Source of the DNA: a virus
Reading direction: 5' to 3' (one strand)
IMG/VR virus record: IMGVR_UViG_3300010885_018109
Location: 1-22,505 of that record
Length of the DNA: 22,505 nucleotides
The notes beneath the pieces are model-generated. The model searched no databases. It was not told the origin of the DNA and saw only the letters and a program-made list of their open reading frames with translations. Below, in pieces: positions 6,590 through 13,345 of this stretch; within the stretch, counting starts at the first letter, position 1; each line of letters opens with the position of its first letter. The translations under genes and the position numbers were made by a program.

Positions 6590-7813
6590 TTACTCTGAAG
6601 TTGTGTCTGAGCGGTAGTCCGCATCGGACGCTCGCTTGGTTCCTGTTCCGCTCTTCTTGCGGCGATCAGCCGCCCAATACATCTTGCCGCTCTTGGTGTC
6701 CTGTCGCGCCATCGGATTGGTGGAACCCTTTGGTGGAGGAACAGGTTTGCTCATTTCAGCGGAGTGCTTGGCATAGTCAGCCTTGGCTTTCTTTAGTTTG
6801 GATTGGGCAGGAGAGCCTTCCCATCCTTCTCTCATGCTGTGTTCAGCCTTGCGCCACTTGTTCAGTTCACGCTTGTTTACCTGATACGGACTGCCTTCTT
6901 TGTCCGACTTGCGTCCGTACTTGTGTACGAGTTCAAGGTAGTTGATGCGCGAGCCACGGGCGTATCCTCTGTCGCGTTCTTTGGCGGTCTTGCCCTTGTT
7001 CAGAGCCTTTGAAGCCTTTTCCTTTTCGCGGTCAATCACAGCCTGACGAGCGGGAGTGATCTCCTCGTCCAACTCGTCCATGAAGTTGAAGAATGTCTTG
7101 CCTTCGCTGACACTCTTCCATCCGCCGCCCTGCTCGTTGTACCACTTCACTGCCCAACCATTGGCATAGGCAGACGGGTACACATCAAACTTGGCGCGAG
7201 CCTTGGCTTTGGCGCGTGACCAAAGTTCAGGCTTCGTGGGCTTGTTCTTCTCCATGAGGGCTTGTGCATCCTCACACAACCAGAACATATCCATGCCTTC
7301 TTGCGTGGGAACTTCGAAAGACTCTTCCACCTCTTCTTTGCCTAGTGTTGTCTTGAAAGCGTTGAACAACACAGGAGAGCCAGTGATCTTCTTCACCATT
7401 GAATCAAGCATGGTGATCATCATGTCACGATACACTTTGGACGAACCCATGCTCTTGGCTTTTGCTGGTGATTCAAGGGCGCGGCGTGCTGCAAGCACAT
7501 CCTTTTTCTTTACCAAGCCGCTGCGGAGCAGGGTCTTTTCCCGCTCCTTTTCCACGCCTTCGATCACGGTGGCGGGTTCTTTTGAAACCGATGCACGCAT
7601 GGTGGCGTACAGGCTCTTGTTGTTGACAACGCGATCTACAACATCCATCAGAATCTCCTGCATGAGCATTCGATACGCAGGGTTCTTCATTGCCTTCTCG
7701 GGATCGGCAAACAGGGTCATGGCGCGGCGAACATTGTTCTTCGACACCAACCCCATGCGGAGCAGAGTGTTTAGTTTAGATGCGATGGCAGGGGTTTTGC
7801 CCATTGGTTCCAT
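6590..7813 (-). CDS. Phage protein with internal duplication and PSAYANGW domain
   Basis: This 407-residue protein contains two copies of a helical unit, about residues 15-79 and 93-160. Both open with TLLRxGLV plus a Lys-rich turn and close with a Lys-Glu pair. Next is ELWSRAKAKARAKFDVYPSAYANGWAVKWY (rough span 196-225), seen by me in many marine phage and some giant-virus proteins without known function. A TPAR motif at 253-256 starts a charged helical module like those in the 615-residue neighbour. The C-terminus is Ser/Lys/Pro-rich. ATG 7813 has CAGGAG upstream, and a CTAAATA box lies 22 bases ahead. Probably a virion or assembly protein; no catalytic residues identified. Confidence 0.72.
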   Translation of the reverse strand: MEPMGKTPAIASKLNTLLRMGLVSKNNVRRAMTLFADPEKAMKNPAYRMLMQEILMDVVDRVVNNKSLYATMRASVSKEPATVIEGVEKEREKTLLRSGLVKKKDVLAARRALESPAKAKSMGSSKVYRDMMITMLDSMVKKITGSPVLFNAFKTTLGKEEVEESFEVPTQEGMDMFWLCEDAQALMEKNKPTKPELWSRAKAKARAKFDVYPSAYANGWAVKWYNEQGGGWKSVSEGKTFFNFMDELDEEITPARQAVIDREKEKASKALNKGKTAKERDRGYARGSRINYLELVHKYGRKSDKEGSPYQVNKRELNKWRKAEHSMREGWEGSPAQSKLKKAKADYAKHSAEMSKPVPPPKGSTNPMARQDTKSGKMYWAADRRKKSGTGTKRASDADYRSDTTSE

Positions 7814-7833
7814 AAGAGTCTCCTGTTGTCCCT

Positions 7834-8916
7834 TTATTTAGATTTCTTCAGATGGCTCGTCATACGGGGAGAGTTGCCTTTTCCGCTGCGATCCGTTTCG
7901 GGTTCCACCCGTCTTTTTTGAATCACGGCGCGTTTCCGCTCCTTGGGAGTCATCTCACCCACCGTTTCGGGGGTTTCGCTGCTCACTTTGTGCAGGGGGC
8001 GGCACTTCGGATACTTGCCCTTGGAGGTGTCAGAGCGACCACACGGGGGATACTGACCCGTCTTGGGGTCTTTCCTCCCACCAATGTTCACCCATTTCTC
8101 CTTGAACCACCGAGACAGGTCTTCATCAATTGCACAAGGTGGAGTTTTAAATTTAGTGCTGTGCTTGGAGAAGCCGCCAGTCTGACCAGGCGTGGGAGGT
8201 CGCCGCTTGTACTTGTCGCTTTCAATTAATCGCGCAGCAGCAGCAGAGTATATTTCATTGTAGTCAATGCCTTCTTTCAGAGCCTTGCCCACTTTTGCTC
8301 GCTTGGGCTTTGCTGCTGCCATGCCTGCTTGGAGATCCGTAAACAGTGCCTTGATATCCTTTTGGTTTGCGCGGCGTGGCATACCACTCTTAAAGGTAGC
8401 CATGTCGTTTTCCGCAACAGCAAGACGCAGTTTCGACGCACTCATTCCCTGTACACCACTCGCACTATCATCACGCTTACCCGCGCTTATCATGTTGACC
8501 GATTTTAGTTTGAGAGGAGTCTTAGCCTTCGGACTCATCAGGTCTTTTATCAAGGCTCCGTATTTGCCTTCTCTGTCTTGACCGCCAACAAGCAACACAT
8601 GATCATAGCCTCTGTCTGCAAGCCAATACAACATATCCGCAGGGTTTTTAATGTTTGCATCGTCTATGAAGTTGCCGTCAGGGAAGAACTTCTTCAGATA
8701 GTGAAACTTCTGACGAGGGGTCAGAGGATTTTTTTGCGGGTCATTAGTGCGACTGCTGAACATGGCGTGTTCTGCGCCGTGCTTCTTAGCAGCCTGCACC
8801 ACTGTATCAACGAGCAGTTGGTGTCCAGAAGTAGGTGGCTGAAAGCGACCGAATGCAACCACGATGGTTTTGCTTGGTCGCGCAGACTGAGATTTACCTC
8901 TAACCTGTTTTGCCAC
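7834..8916 (-). CDS. Cytidylyltransferase-type nucleotidyltransferase fused to Cys-rich domain
   Basis: Residues 17-200 of this 360-residue protein match the HxGH nucleotidyltransferase superfamily. FGRFQPPTSGH (22-32) holds the first motif in TSGH form. LLVGGQDR (108-115) is the central strand. MSASKLR (158-164) is the ISSTxxR-like nucleotide-binding motif. Such enzymes transfer a nucleotide, as in NMN adenylyl- or cytidylyltransferases, and are frequent in T4-like phages; the substrate here is unknown. The C-terminal part (about 260-330) has a separate WFKEKWV...CGRS...YPKCRP domain with conserved cysteines. I choose GTG 8916 because GGAGGTGAT precedes it with normal spacing; GTG 8925 overlaps that site. 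Its TAA stop lies within the next CTAAATA box. Confidence 0.82.
   Translation of the reverse strand: MAKQVRGKSQSARPSKTIVVAFGRFQPPTSGHQLLVDTVVQAAKKHGAEHAMFSSRTNDPQKNPLTPRQKFHYLKKFFPDGNFIDDANIKNPADMLYWLADRGYDHVLLVGGQDREGKYGALIKDLMSPKAKTPLKLKSVNMISAGKRDDSASGVQGMSASKLRLAVAENDMATFKSGMPRRANQKDIKALFTDLQAGMAAAKPKRAKVGKALKEGIDYNEIYSAAAARLIESDKYKRRPPTPGQTGGFSKHSTKFKTPPCAIDEDLSRWFKEKWVNIGGRKDPKTGQYPPCGRSDTSKGKYPKCRPLHKVSSETPETVGEMTPKERKRAVIQKRRVEPETDRSGKGNSPRMTSHLKKSK
7835..7841 (-). promoter_or_regulatory. T4-late-like promoter for structural unit
   Basis: CTAAATA on the minus strand lies 21 bases before the start of the 407-residue gene, leaving room for a short leader with CAGGAG. The stop codon of the nucleotidyltransferase gene is part of the box. 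Confidence 0.55.
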
Positions 8917-8958
8917 GGGGATCACCTCCGATATTGCACTTCAGACACCAACTGCTCG

Positions 8959-10167
8959 TTACTCTTTTTTCCAAGTCTTCTCAACGGTAAAGTTGCTCCG
9001 CGAGAAGTCAAGGCGATCTACTAGTTTGACGGCTTTGTTGCTCATGCGGTCAATTGCCACATAGCCTTCGGGAGCGGTAACGCGATATCCCTTGCCGTCT
9101 TTGACGAATGTTCCTACCCCGCTCTTCAGCGAGGACAGTTTATTGACGATGCTGAGTTTCAGCGTAGCCAACGCATTATGTAGGGCGAAAACCCGATTGA
9201 TCTGGTTGCGATTCGCTTTGATCCAGTCCATAGACGGAGTGGGTTTCGTGCTTGGCTTCTTGCGAATGATCTGCGCTTTCTGTGACATCATAGCCAACAA
9301 CTGGTTTACATCGGCGTGACCGCTGCCCATGTTGCCACGCACAAGACCGTTGATGTAGGTCTTGATAGCAATCTTCACCCCTTCGTTCCGCGATATGCCG
9401 TTCATGGTGGTCTTCAGTGCAGAAGCAGTCTGTGTAAGCGTGGCAATGGAACGCTCAATTCCTTCTCGTTCGATAGGGGAGAACAGTGCGCTGCCGTTTG
9501 CAACACGCAGAGTGGCGTTGTCATACCACACATCGCGTGTCTTCTTCAGGTACGAGATGTCGGGATTGAACCGCGCAACCATCGTGGACATGGAGTTACC
9601 TTCGTAGGCGGTGTGGAACACGATGCCGATCTTTGCGGCTACAACACGCTTGCCCAACTCGCTCTTGGGGTCTACGGCGTAGGTAATCGTGTTTGCGCGG
9701 AATGTCAAATAGGTGCTGCCGTCAATCTCTTCACGCACCACCGTGTCTTTGTCGAATAGGAGATCACCTTGCAGCACTCCACGAATTCCCAATTTAGAGA
9801 AATGCTTTAGTGCGAGTTTGAGTTTCTCGTTCAAGCCTTCGGCGGGGTGGTTTGCGTCAATGTCGGCAGGGGTGAAATTCAGTTTGGGTGTCACATTGAA
9901 CACGCTCTTTGTGCCGACAAAAAAACGACCGCTTGCAGGGTCGATGCCGCACACGATTGCGGGTGCGCCGTCCCATTTCACTGTGATGTCGTATGCGCTT
10001 GGCTCGTTTGCGGCAAACACATCAAGCACACCACGGATAGCGGATACTGCACGGGTAAACCCTGTGTAGCCGTCATTCAGAATTTCGTCTTCAAGGTGTT
10101 CCAAGTGGACATTTTTGCCACTCTTTGCCTTGAACGCTTCCGTGAGATGTTCGGTGAATCGAATCAA
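8959..10167 (-). CDS. Tagged KxDG ligase-like phage protein
   Basis: This 402-residue protein starts MIRFTEHLTEAF (F4, L8, E10), a head-targeting-like tag. Then ITVKWDGAPAI places K64 in a KxDG motif, the nucleotidyl-lysine motif I of DNA/RNA ligases and capping enzymes. GDLLFD (134-139) and KIGIVFH (179-185) resemble motifs III and IV. From memory it belongs with a T4-like phage family annotated DUF6267, which has the same K.DG and GDLLF pattern. Whether it is an active ligase is unproven. The start is TTG 10167: GGAGG is seven bases upstream and no ATG fits the tag. A CTAAATA box lies 20 bases ahead, and the nucleotidyltransferase gene follows after 42 bases. Confidence 0.75.
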   Translation of the reverse strand: MIRFTEHLTEAFKAKSGKNVHLEHLEDEILNDGYTGFTRAVSAIRGVLDVFAANEPSAYDITVKWDGAPAIVCGIDPASGRFFVGTKSVFNVTPKLNFTPADIDANHPAEGLNEKLKLALKHFSKLGIRGVLQGDLLFDKDTVVREEIDGSTYLTFRANTITYAVDPKSELGKRVVAAKIGIVFHTAYEGNSMSTMVARFNPDISYLKKTRDVWYDNATLRVANGSALFSPIEREGIERSIATLTQTASALKTTMNGISRNEGVKIAIKTYINGLVRGNMGSGHADVNQLLAMMSQKAQIIRKKPSTKPTPSMDWIKANRNQINRVFALHNALATLKLSIVNKLSSLKSGVGTFVKDGKGYRVTAPEGYVAIDRMSNKAVKLVDRLDFSRSNFTVEKTWKKE

Positions 10168-10187
10168 AAACAGTCCTCCGCTTCCGT

Positions 10188-10194
10188 TATTTAG
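10188..10194 (-). promoter_or_regulatory. T4-late-like promoter for nucleotidyltransferase unit
   Basis: Minus-strand CTAAATA lies 20 bases before the TTG start at 10167. It includes the TAA stop of the exonuclease gene. The leader contains GGAGG. Confidence 0.55.
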
Positions 10195-10859
10195 GAAAAT
10201 TGGAGGGGCTGCTCTTCCCGATAGGTGCGTATTGCATCCACCAAATCTTCAATGTAGTCTCGGGGATCGGCGGTGAAAACCTGTGATCCTCCGTCTTCCA
10301 CGCCTATCAGAATGGCAATATTTCGCAATTTCTGACCCGTCCGATCCTGCCACATGAGCGCATACGCGGTAGCCTGCATGAAGTAGTCTTGAATCGCGTC
10401 CTCGGATTTTGGATAATTGGATGACTTGAAGTCGATGACCGATGGAACTCCGTCAAATTCCCCAATGCAGTCCGTGCGACCCGCCAGACCCACCTTTTTC
10501 GACCACAGTGGCACTTCAATAGCGTAGATCGTCCCGATACGATTGATGTCCTCACGCATCGACACAAAGAGATCGGCTTCACTTGTTCCCGCTGCTTCAG
10601 AGAGCGCAGTTGGCGTAAGATCGTTGCGGAGATAGGTTTCAATGATCGAATGTAATTTGGTTCCACGGGATAGTACTCGCTTGGATTCTTCGGGATTGTC
10701 ACGCCGCCACTTGGCAAAGAAAGCACGCTTCTTCCATCCTGTCACGGTGGTAACAGACGGAAAAATACCGTCAGGAGTACTGTATCTCCTGCCGCTGCCG
10801 CTTTCTACGCTTTCTACATTTTCGTTTAGCGTCACAAATTCATGATGAAAGGTTTTCAT
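10191..10859 (-). CDS. MGME1-like PD-(D/E)XK exonuclease
   Basis: The 222-residue protein shows the RecB/MGME1-type exonuclease order. RGTKLHSIIE gives H70 and E74, and IEVPLWS gives E115. AGRTDCIG holds D130, VIDFKSS holds D143 and K145, and a QATAYALMW helix (162-170) closes the set. D130, D143 and K145 form the metal-binding core of PD-(D/E)XK nucleases. Related enzymes degrade single-stranded DNA ends, and homologues are common in T4-like cyanophages. A role in recombination or host-DNA breakdown is inferred. Its N-terminus MKTFHHEF is only loosely like the tag of other proteins here and lacks L/I at residue 8. The start at 10859 overlaps the preceding stop as TAATG. Confidence 0.82.
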   Translation of the reverse strand: MKTFHHEFVTLNENVESVESGSGRRYSTPDGIFPSVTTVTGWKKRAFFAKWRRDNPEESKRVLSRGTKLHSIIETYLRNDLTPTALSEAAGTSEADLFVSMREDINRIGTIYAIEVPLWSKKVGLAGRTDCIGEFDGVPSVIDFKSSNYPKSEDAIQDYFMQATAYALMWQDRTGQKLRNIAILIGVEDGGSQVFTADPRDYIEDLVDAIRTYREEQPLQFS

Positions 10860-11038
10860 TACTCTTCGGGCTTCTCCTCAACCACTTCCATGCCTTCGGG
10901 TAGTTTGCTTTCACCTGTTGGCTTGGGCTGATTCACTGGCGACTGATTGCGGTTTTGCCACCGATTCGCGGCTTGCCACTCAGGGTTGTTCTGTTGGTTT
11001 TGCTTTAGCCAAGCAAGATAGTTTCTCATGTTTGTCAT
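10859..11038 (-). CDS. Small Gln/Asn/Pro-rich protein (59 residues)
   Basis: A short reading frame fills the space between the 280-residue gene and the exonuclease. It begins MTNMRNYLAWLKQNQQ, has two Trp-containing polar segments (NPEWQAANRWQNRNQ) and ends in a Pro/Glu-rich tail. ATG 11038 follows AGAGGAGAT at good spacing, and the TAA stop overlaps the exonuclease ATG as TAATG. Both features argue for a real gene despite its size. It may serve partly to couple exonuclease translation. I recognise no family. Confidence 0.65.
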   Translation of the reverse strand: MTNMRNYLAWLKQNQQNNPEWQAANRWQNRNQSPVNQPKPTGESKLPEGMEVVEEKPEE

Positions 11039-11049
11039 AGGGATCTCCT

Positions 11050-11892
11050 CTAGTATGTAGTGTCATCATCGGAGGGTTCCGATTTTCCATTTAGTATTTC
11101 ACGACAGTCGTTCAAGAACTTCTCAGATGATTCTGTATAAACCGATGCTTGTTTTGAAAACTCGGTGAACACAGCAGCCGTGAAAGGATGTGTGGTTCCG
11201 TATTTTACAAGTGCTGGCAGAACGATGCCCACAACGGCTTCTTGAATGTACGAGTATTTTGTATCGAATCGAAAAGATTCTTGTTGTTGCTTGGTGATAA
11301 TTTCTTTGGTGACTTCAGTGAACGCACCGCGATCCCTTTGTGGAATGGTGTAGAGATGGGCTTTTGCCGACTCTGCGAGTGTGCGGAGACAACCCGCAGC
11401 ACAGGTTCGCATGGAGTAGTCACATTCTTCTTTCAGCGACAGAAACTCGAATGGTGTGCTGTTCTCTCGCAACCGCTTTACCACATCATAATAGCCAAAC
11501 AACTTGATCTCATCATCTTCCACACGCACAAAGTCACAGTTCTGCATGGCGTAGGAAAGACTGCACACACGCTCAAGAAGTTTTCTTGACGCGAACGCTT
11601 CTGCGTACACTGTTTGGTCACCCTGTGTCCAACAGCGAAACAGATCACCCGCCTTCGGACGAAAGCGAACAGCGGTGTCCTTTGACTTCATCAACAGCAC
11701 CGTGGGTTCGTGTTTTTCCAAAAGAGAAGACACCACTGCTGCTACAAGGTCAGGAGTGGAACCATTGCCCACGCTGCATTGCATAGACAGAGGAGTGGTT
11801 TTGTTGGACAGATTGTAGGTCAGCAAACAAATACCTTCACCGCAGTTCACGCGGACCGATCCACCACTATCGGTCTGTTCATAATTAATCAT
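11050..11892 (-). CDS. Unrecognised phage protein (280 residues)
   Basis: This protein is of mixed alpha/beta composition with several scattered Cys residues (in about 17-40 and 150-170) and a polar C-terminal tail ending DDDTTY. I recognise no motif, signal or membrane segment. The start at 11892 is three bases after the stop of the previous gene, with only a weak A/G-rich ribosome site, so re-initiation is likely. It ends 11 bases before the 59-residue gene. Position between a core-like protein and an exonuclease suggests co-expression with late or DNA-processing genes, nothing more specific. Confidence 0.65.
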   Translation of the reverse strand: MINYEQTDSGGSVRVNCGEGICLLTYNLSNKTTPLSMQCSVGNGSTPDLVAAVVSSLLEKHEPTVLLMKSKDTAVRFRPKAGDLFRCWTQGDQTVYAEAFASRKLLERVCSLSYAMQNCDFVRVEDDEIKLFGYYDVVKRLRENSTPFEFLSLKEECDYSMRTCAAGCLRTLAESAKAHLYTIPQRDRGAFTEVTKEIITKQQQESFRFDTKYSYIQEAVVGIVLPALVKYGTTHPFTAAVFTEFSKQASVYTESSEKFLNDCREILNGKSEPSDDDTTY

Positions 11893-11895
11893 GTG

Positions 11896-12435
11896 TTACT
11901 TTTTCTTTCTTGGTCGCAGTCCGAATGTGAGTCTTTTCCTCAAGGACAGTTTACGCTTGCGCCCCGCTTGCGCTCGTTTTCCTCTAGCCTTTCGTGAACT
12001 ACGCTTGGCTGTAAGTTTCATCTTGCGTAGTTGTGATGCTCCACGCCGAACACAGGTTCGTGGTCCTTTCTTTTTGAGACCAGGAGCGCACTTGAAGATG
12101 ATGCGCTTCTTGCCCTTGCGTACCACGATCTTACGCCTGGCAGCGACCTCGTTCAACATCTGACTCTCTACTTCAAACTCTTCTTCTATTTCTTCGTCCT
12201 CTTCCACTTCAACCGTGATGTCTGCTTCCTCCACGGGGTCAACAATGTAGACAACGCCGTCTTCTTCTTCCCACTCAATGCCTTCCTGCTCCAAATAGTC
12301 CACCACATCTTCATGTGAGAAATTGGGCATATCAAGCACGATCTTCTGCTCGGTGAGTTCGGCATCGAACTCTTCGAACACCATGCGTTGCAGGGATGCG
12401 AATGCGTGATCGCGTAGGTCTTTGAATGGTTTCAT
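11896..12435 (-). CDS. Acidic/basic prohead-core-like protein
   Basis: The 179-residue protein is split by charge. Residues 1-50 are helical, 52-90 are extremely Glu/Asp-rich, and 99-179 are strongly Lys/Arg-rich with a conserved KGKKRIIFKCAPG segment and two Cys (116, 128). The basic domain matches one I know from T4-like cyanophage proteins, some annotated as prohead core proteins. L94-N95-E96 lies at the boundary and fits the L-x-E cleavage rule of the T4 prohead protease. Packaging-associated or DNA-binding function is inferred from charge. The start overlaps the upstream stop as ATGA, and an AGGA lies upstream. Confidence 0.65.
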   Translation of the reverse strand: MKPFKDLRDHAFASLQRMVFEEFDAELTEQKIVLDMPNFSHEDVVDYLEQEGIEWEEEDGVVYIVDPVEEADITVEVEEDEEIEEEFEVESQMLNEVAARRKIVVRKGKKRIIFKCAPGLKKKGPRTCVRRGASQLRKMKLTAKRSSRKARGKRAQAGRKRKLSLRKRLTFGLRPRKKK

Positions 12436-13337
12436 GTTTGGAATCCTGGTTTCTCTGCTCGCTTCTCGCCTGCTTCTCTTCCCTTTCCACGGAAATACAC
12501 GCGAGGCTTCATGTCTTCTTTGCTTGGGACACGCTTAAGACTTTTGCCGTCCTCAAATATTATATCTACTCCGTCATTCACGCGGTCATACACGGGAGTT
12601 CCACCATCCAATCCAAACTTGATGAAGTTCAGTTCTCCGTTTTCTATAGCAAGCCAGAACAGGTCATTCATTTGCTTGCCGAAAGAGTTAGCGGGGTCTT
12701 TCGTAATATCCTCAAAAATAGTTTCACACATAACTTTTTTTGTGAATGTCTTGGCTGGCACATCTTGCACCTTCTTAGACTGCAAATACTTCATTGCCAT
12801 TTGTGAGCCTTCATTCGTGCTGTTTTCTGAAATTATACGCACGAACTCATATGCAGTCTTCAAGTTCTGGGGAATTTCTGCTCCCTCTAGCAATTTCAAT
12901 ATATCGCCAGGCTTTACCGTGTTCGACTTTCCTGTTTTTGCTTTTGCAGACAGTTTTTTCCATGACTTTCCACGATTGAAAGACATCATGTAGTCATACA
13001 TTCCCTGATTTTGTGCAGTGGGATATTGGATCAGTACATCATCGGGTCGTCCATCAAACAATTTGAATTTGACAACACCAAGAGGACCAAGAGTTTCACC
13101 GAAGTCGGTGAGAATCTTTCTTTTGTGCGCTTGCACCGAAGGCTTTTTCAAATGCTTCTTGAGGTTGTCATCGGTGACTCCCTCTCCTCTGAGATAAGAA
13201 ACCACCATGTCAAGATAAACACCGAGATCCTTTGGCAATTTGTTGATTCCCGCATCAAGAAGTTTCTGATACTCCTTGAATGTCAGGGCATCTCCTGCCA
13301 TTTTAAATACACGGGGATCTAGTTTTGCGTCTGCCAC
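12432..13337 (-). CDS. Unrecognised phage protein (301 residues)
   Basis: The 301-residue protein is helical at the N-terminus. A middle segment runs DFGETLGPLGVVKFKLFDG (about 78-96), then KLSAKAKTGKSNTVKPGDI (128-146). This pattern has a family feel for marine phage proteins, but I cannot name a function. A PD-(D/E)XK nuclease was considered for the strand ending SAKAK and not accepted. The C-terminus is basic and glycine-rich. The start is GTG 13337, preceded by GAGGTGA; no ATG lies near. It starts eight bases after the ParB-like gene and ends with an ATGA overlap into the next gene. Confidence 0.68.
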   Translation of the reverse strand: MADAKLDPRVFKMAGDALTFKEYQKLLDAGINKLPKDLGVYLDMVVSYLRGEGVTDDNLKKHLKKPSVQAHKRKILTDFGETLGPLGVVKFKLFDGRPDDVLIQYPTAQNQGMYDYMMSFNRGKSWKKLSAKAKTGKSNTVKPGDILKLLEGAEIPQNLKTAYEFVRIISENSTNEGSQMAMKYLQSKKVQDVPAKTFTKKVMCETIFEDITKDPANSFGKQMNDLFWLAIENGELNFIKFGLDGGTPVYDRVNDGVDIIFEDGKSLKRVPSKEDMKPRVYFRGKGREAGEKRAEKPGFQT

Positions 13338-13345
13338 AGGTCACC

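Noticed and set aside
8917-8925. GTG at 8925 as start of the nucleotidyltransferase
   Set aside because: It sits within the GGAGGTGAT ribosome site; GTG 8916 has proper spacing.
12432-13337. PD-(D/E)XK nuclease fold in the 301-residue protein
   Set aside because: The strand ends S-A-K without an acidic residue at the required place, and no other core residues can be assigned.
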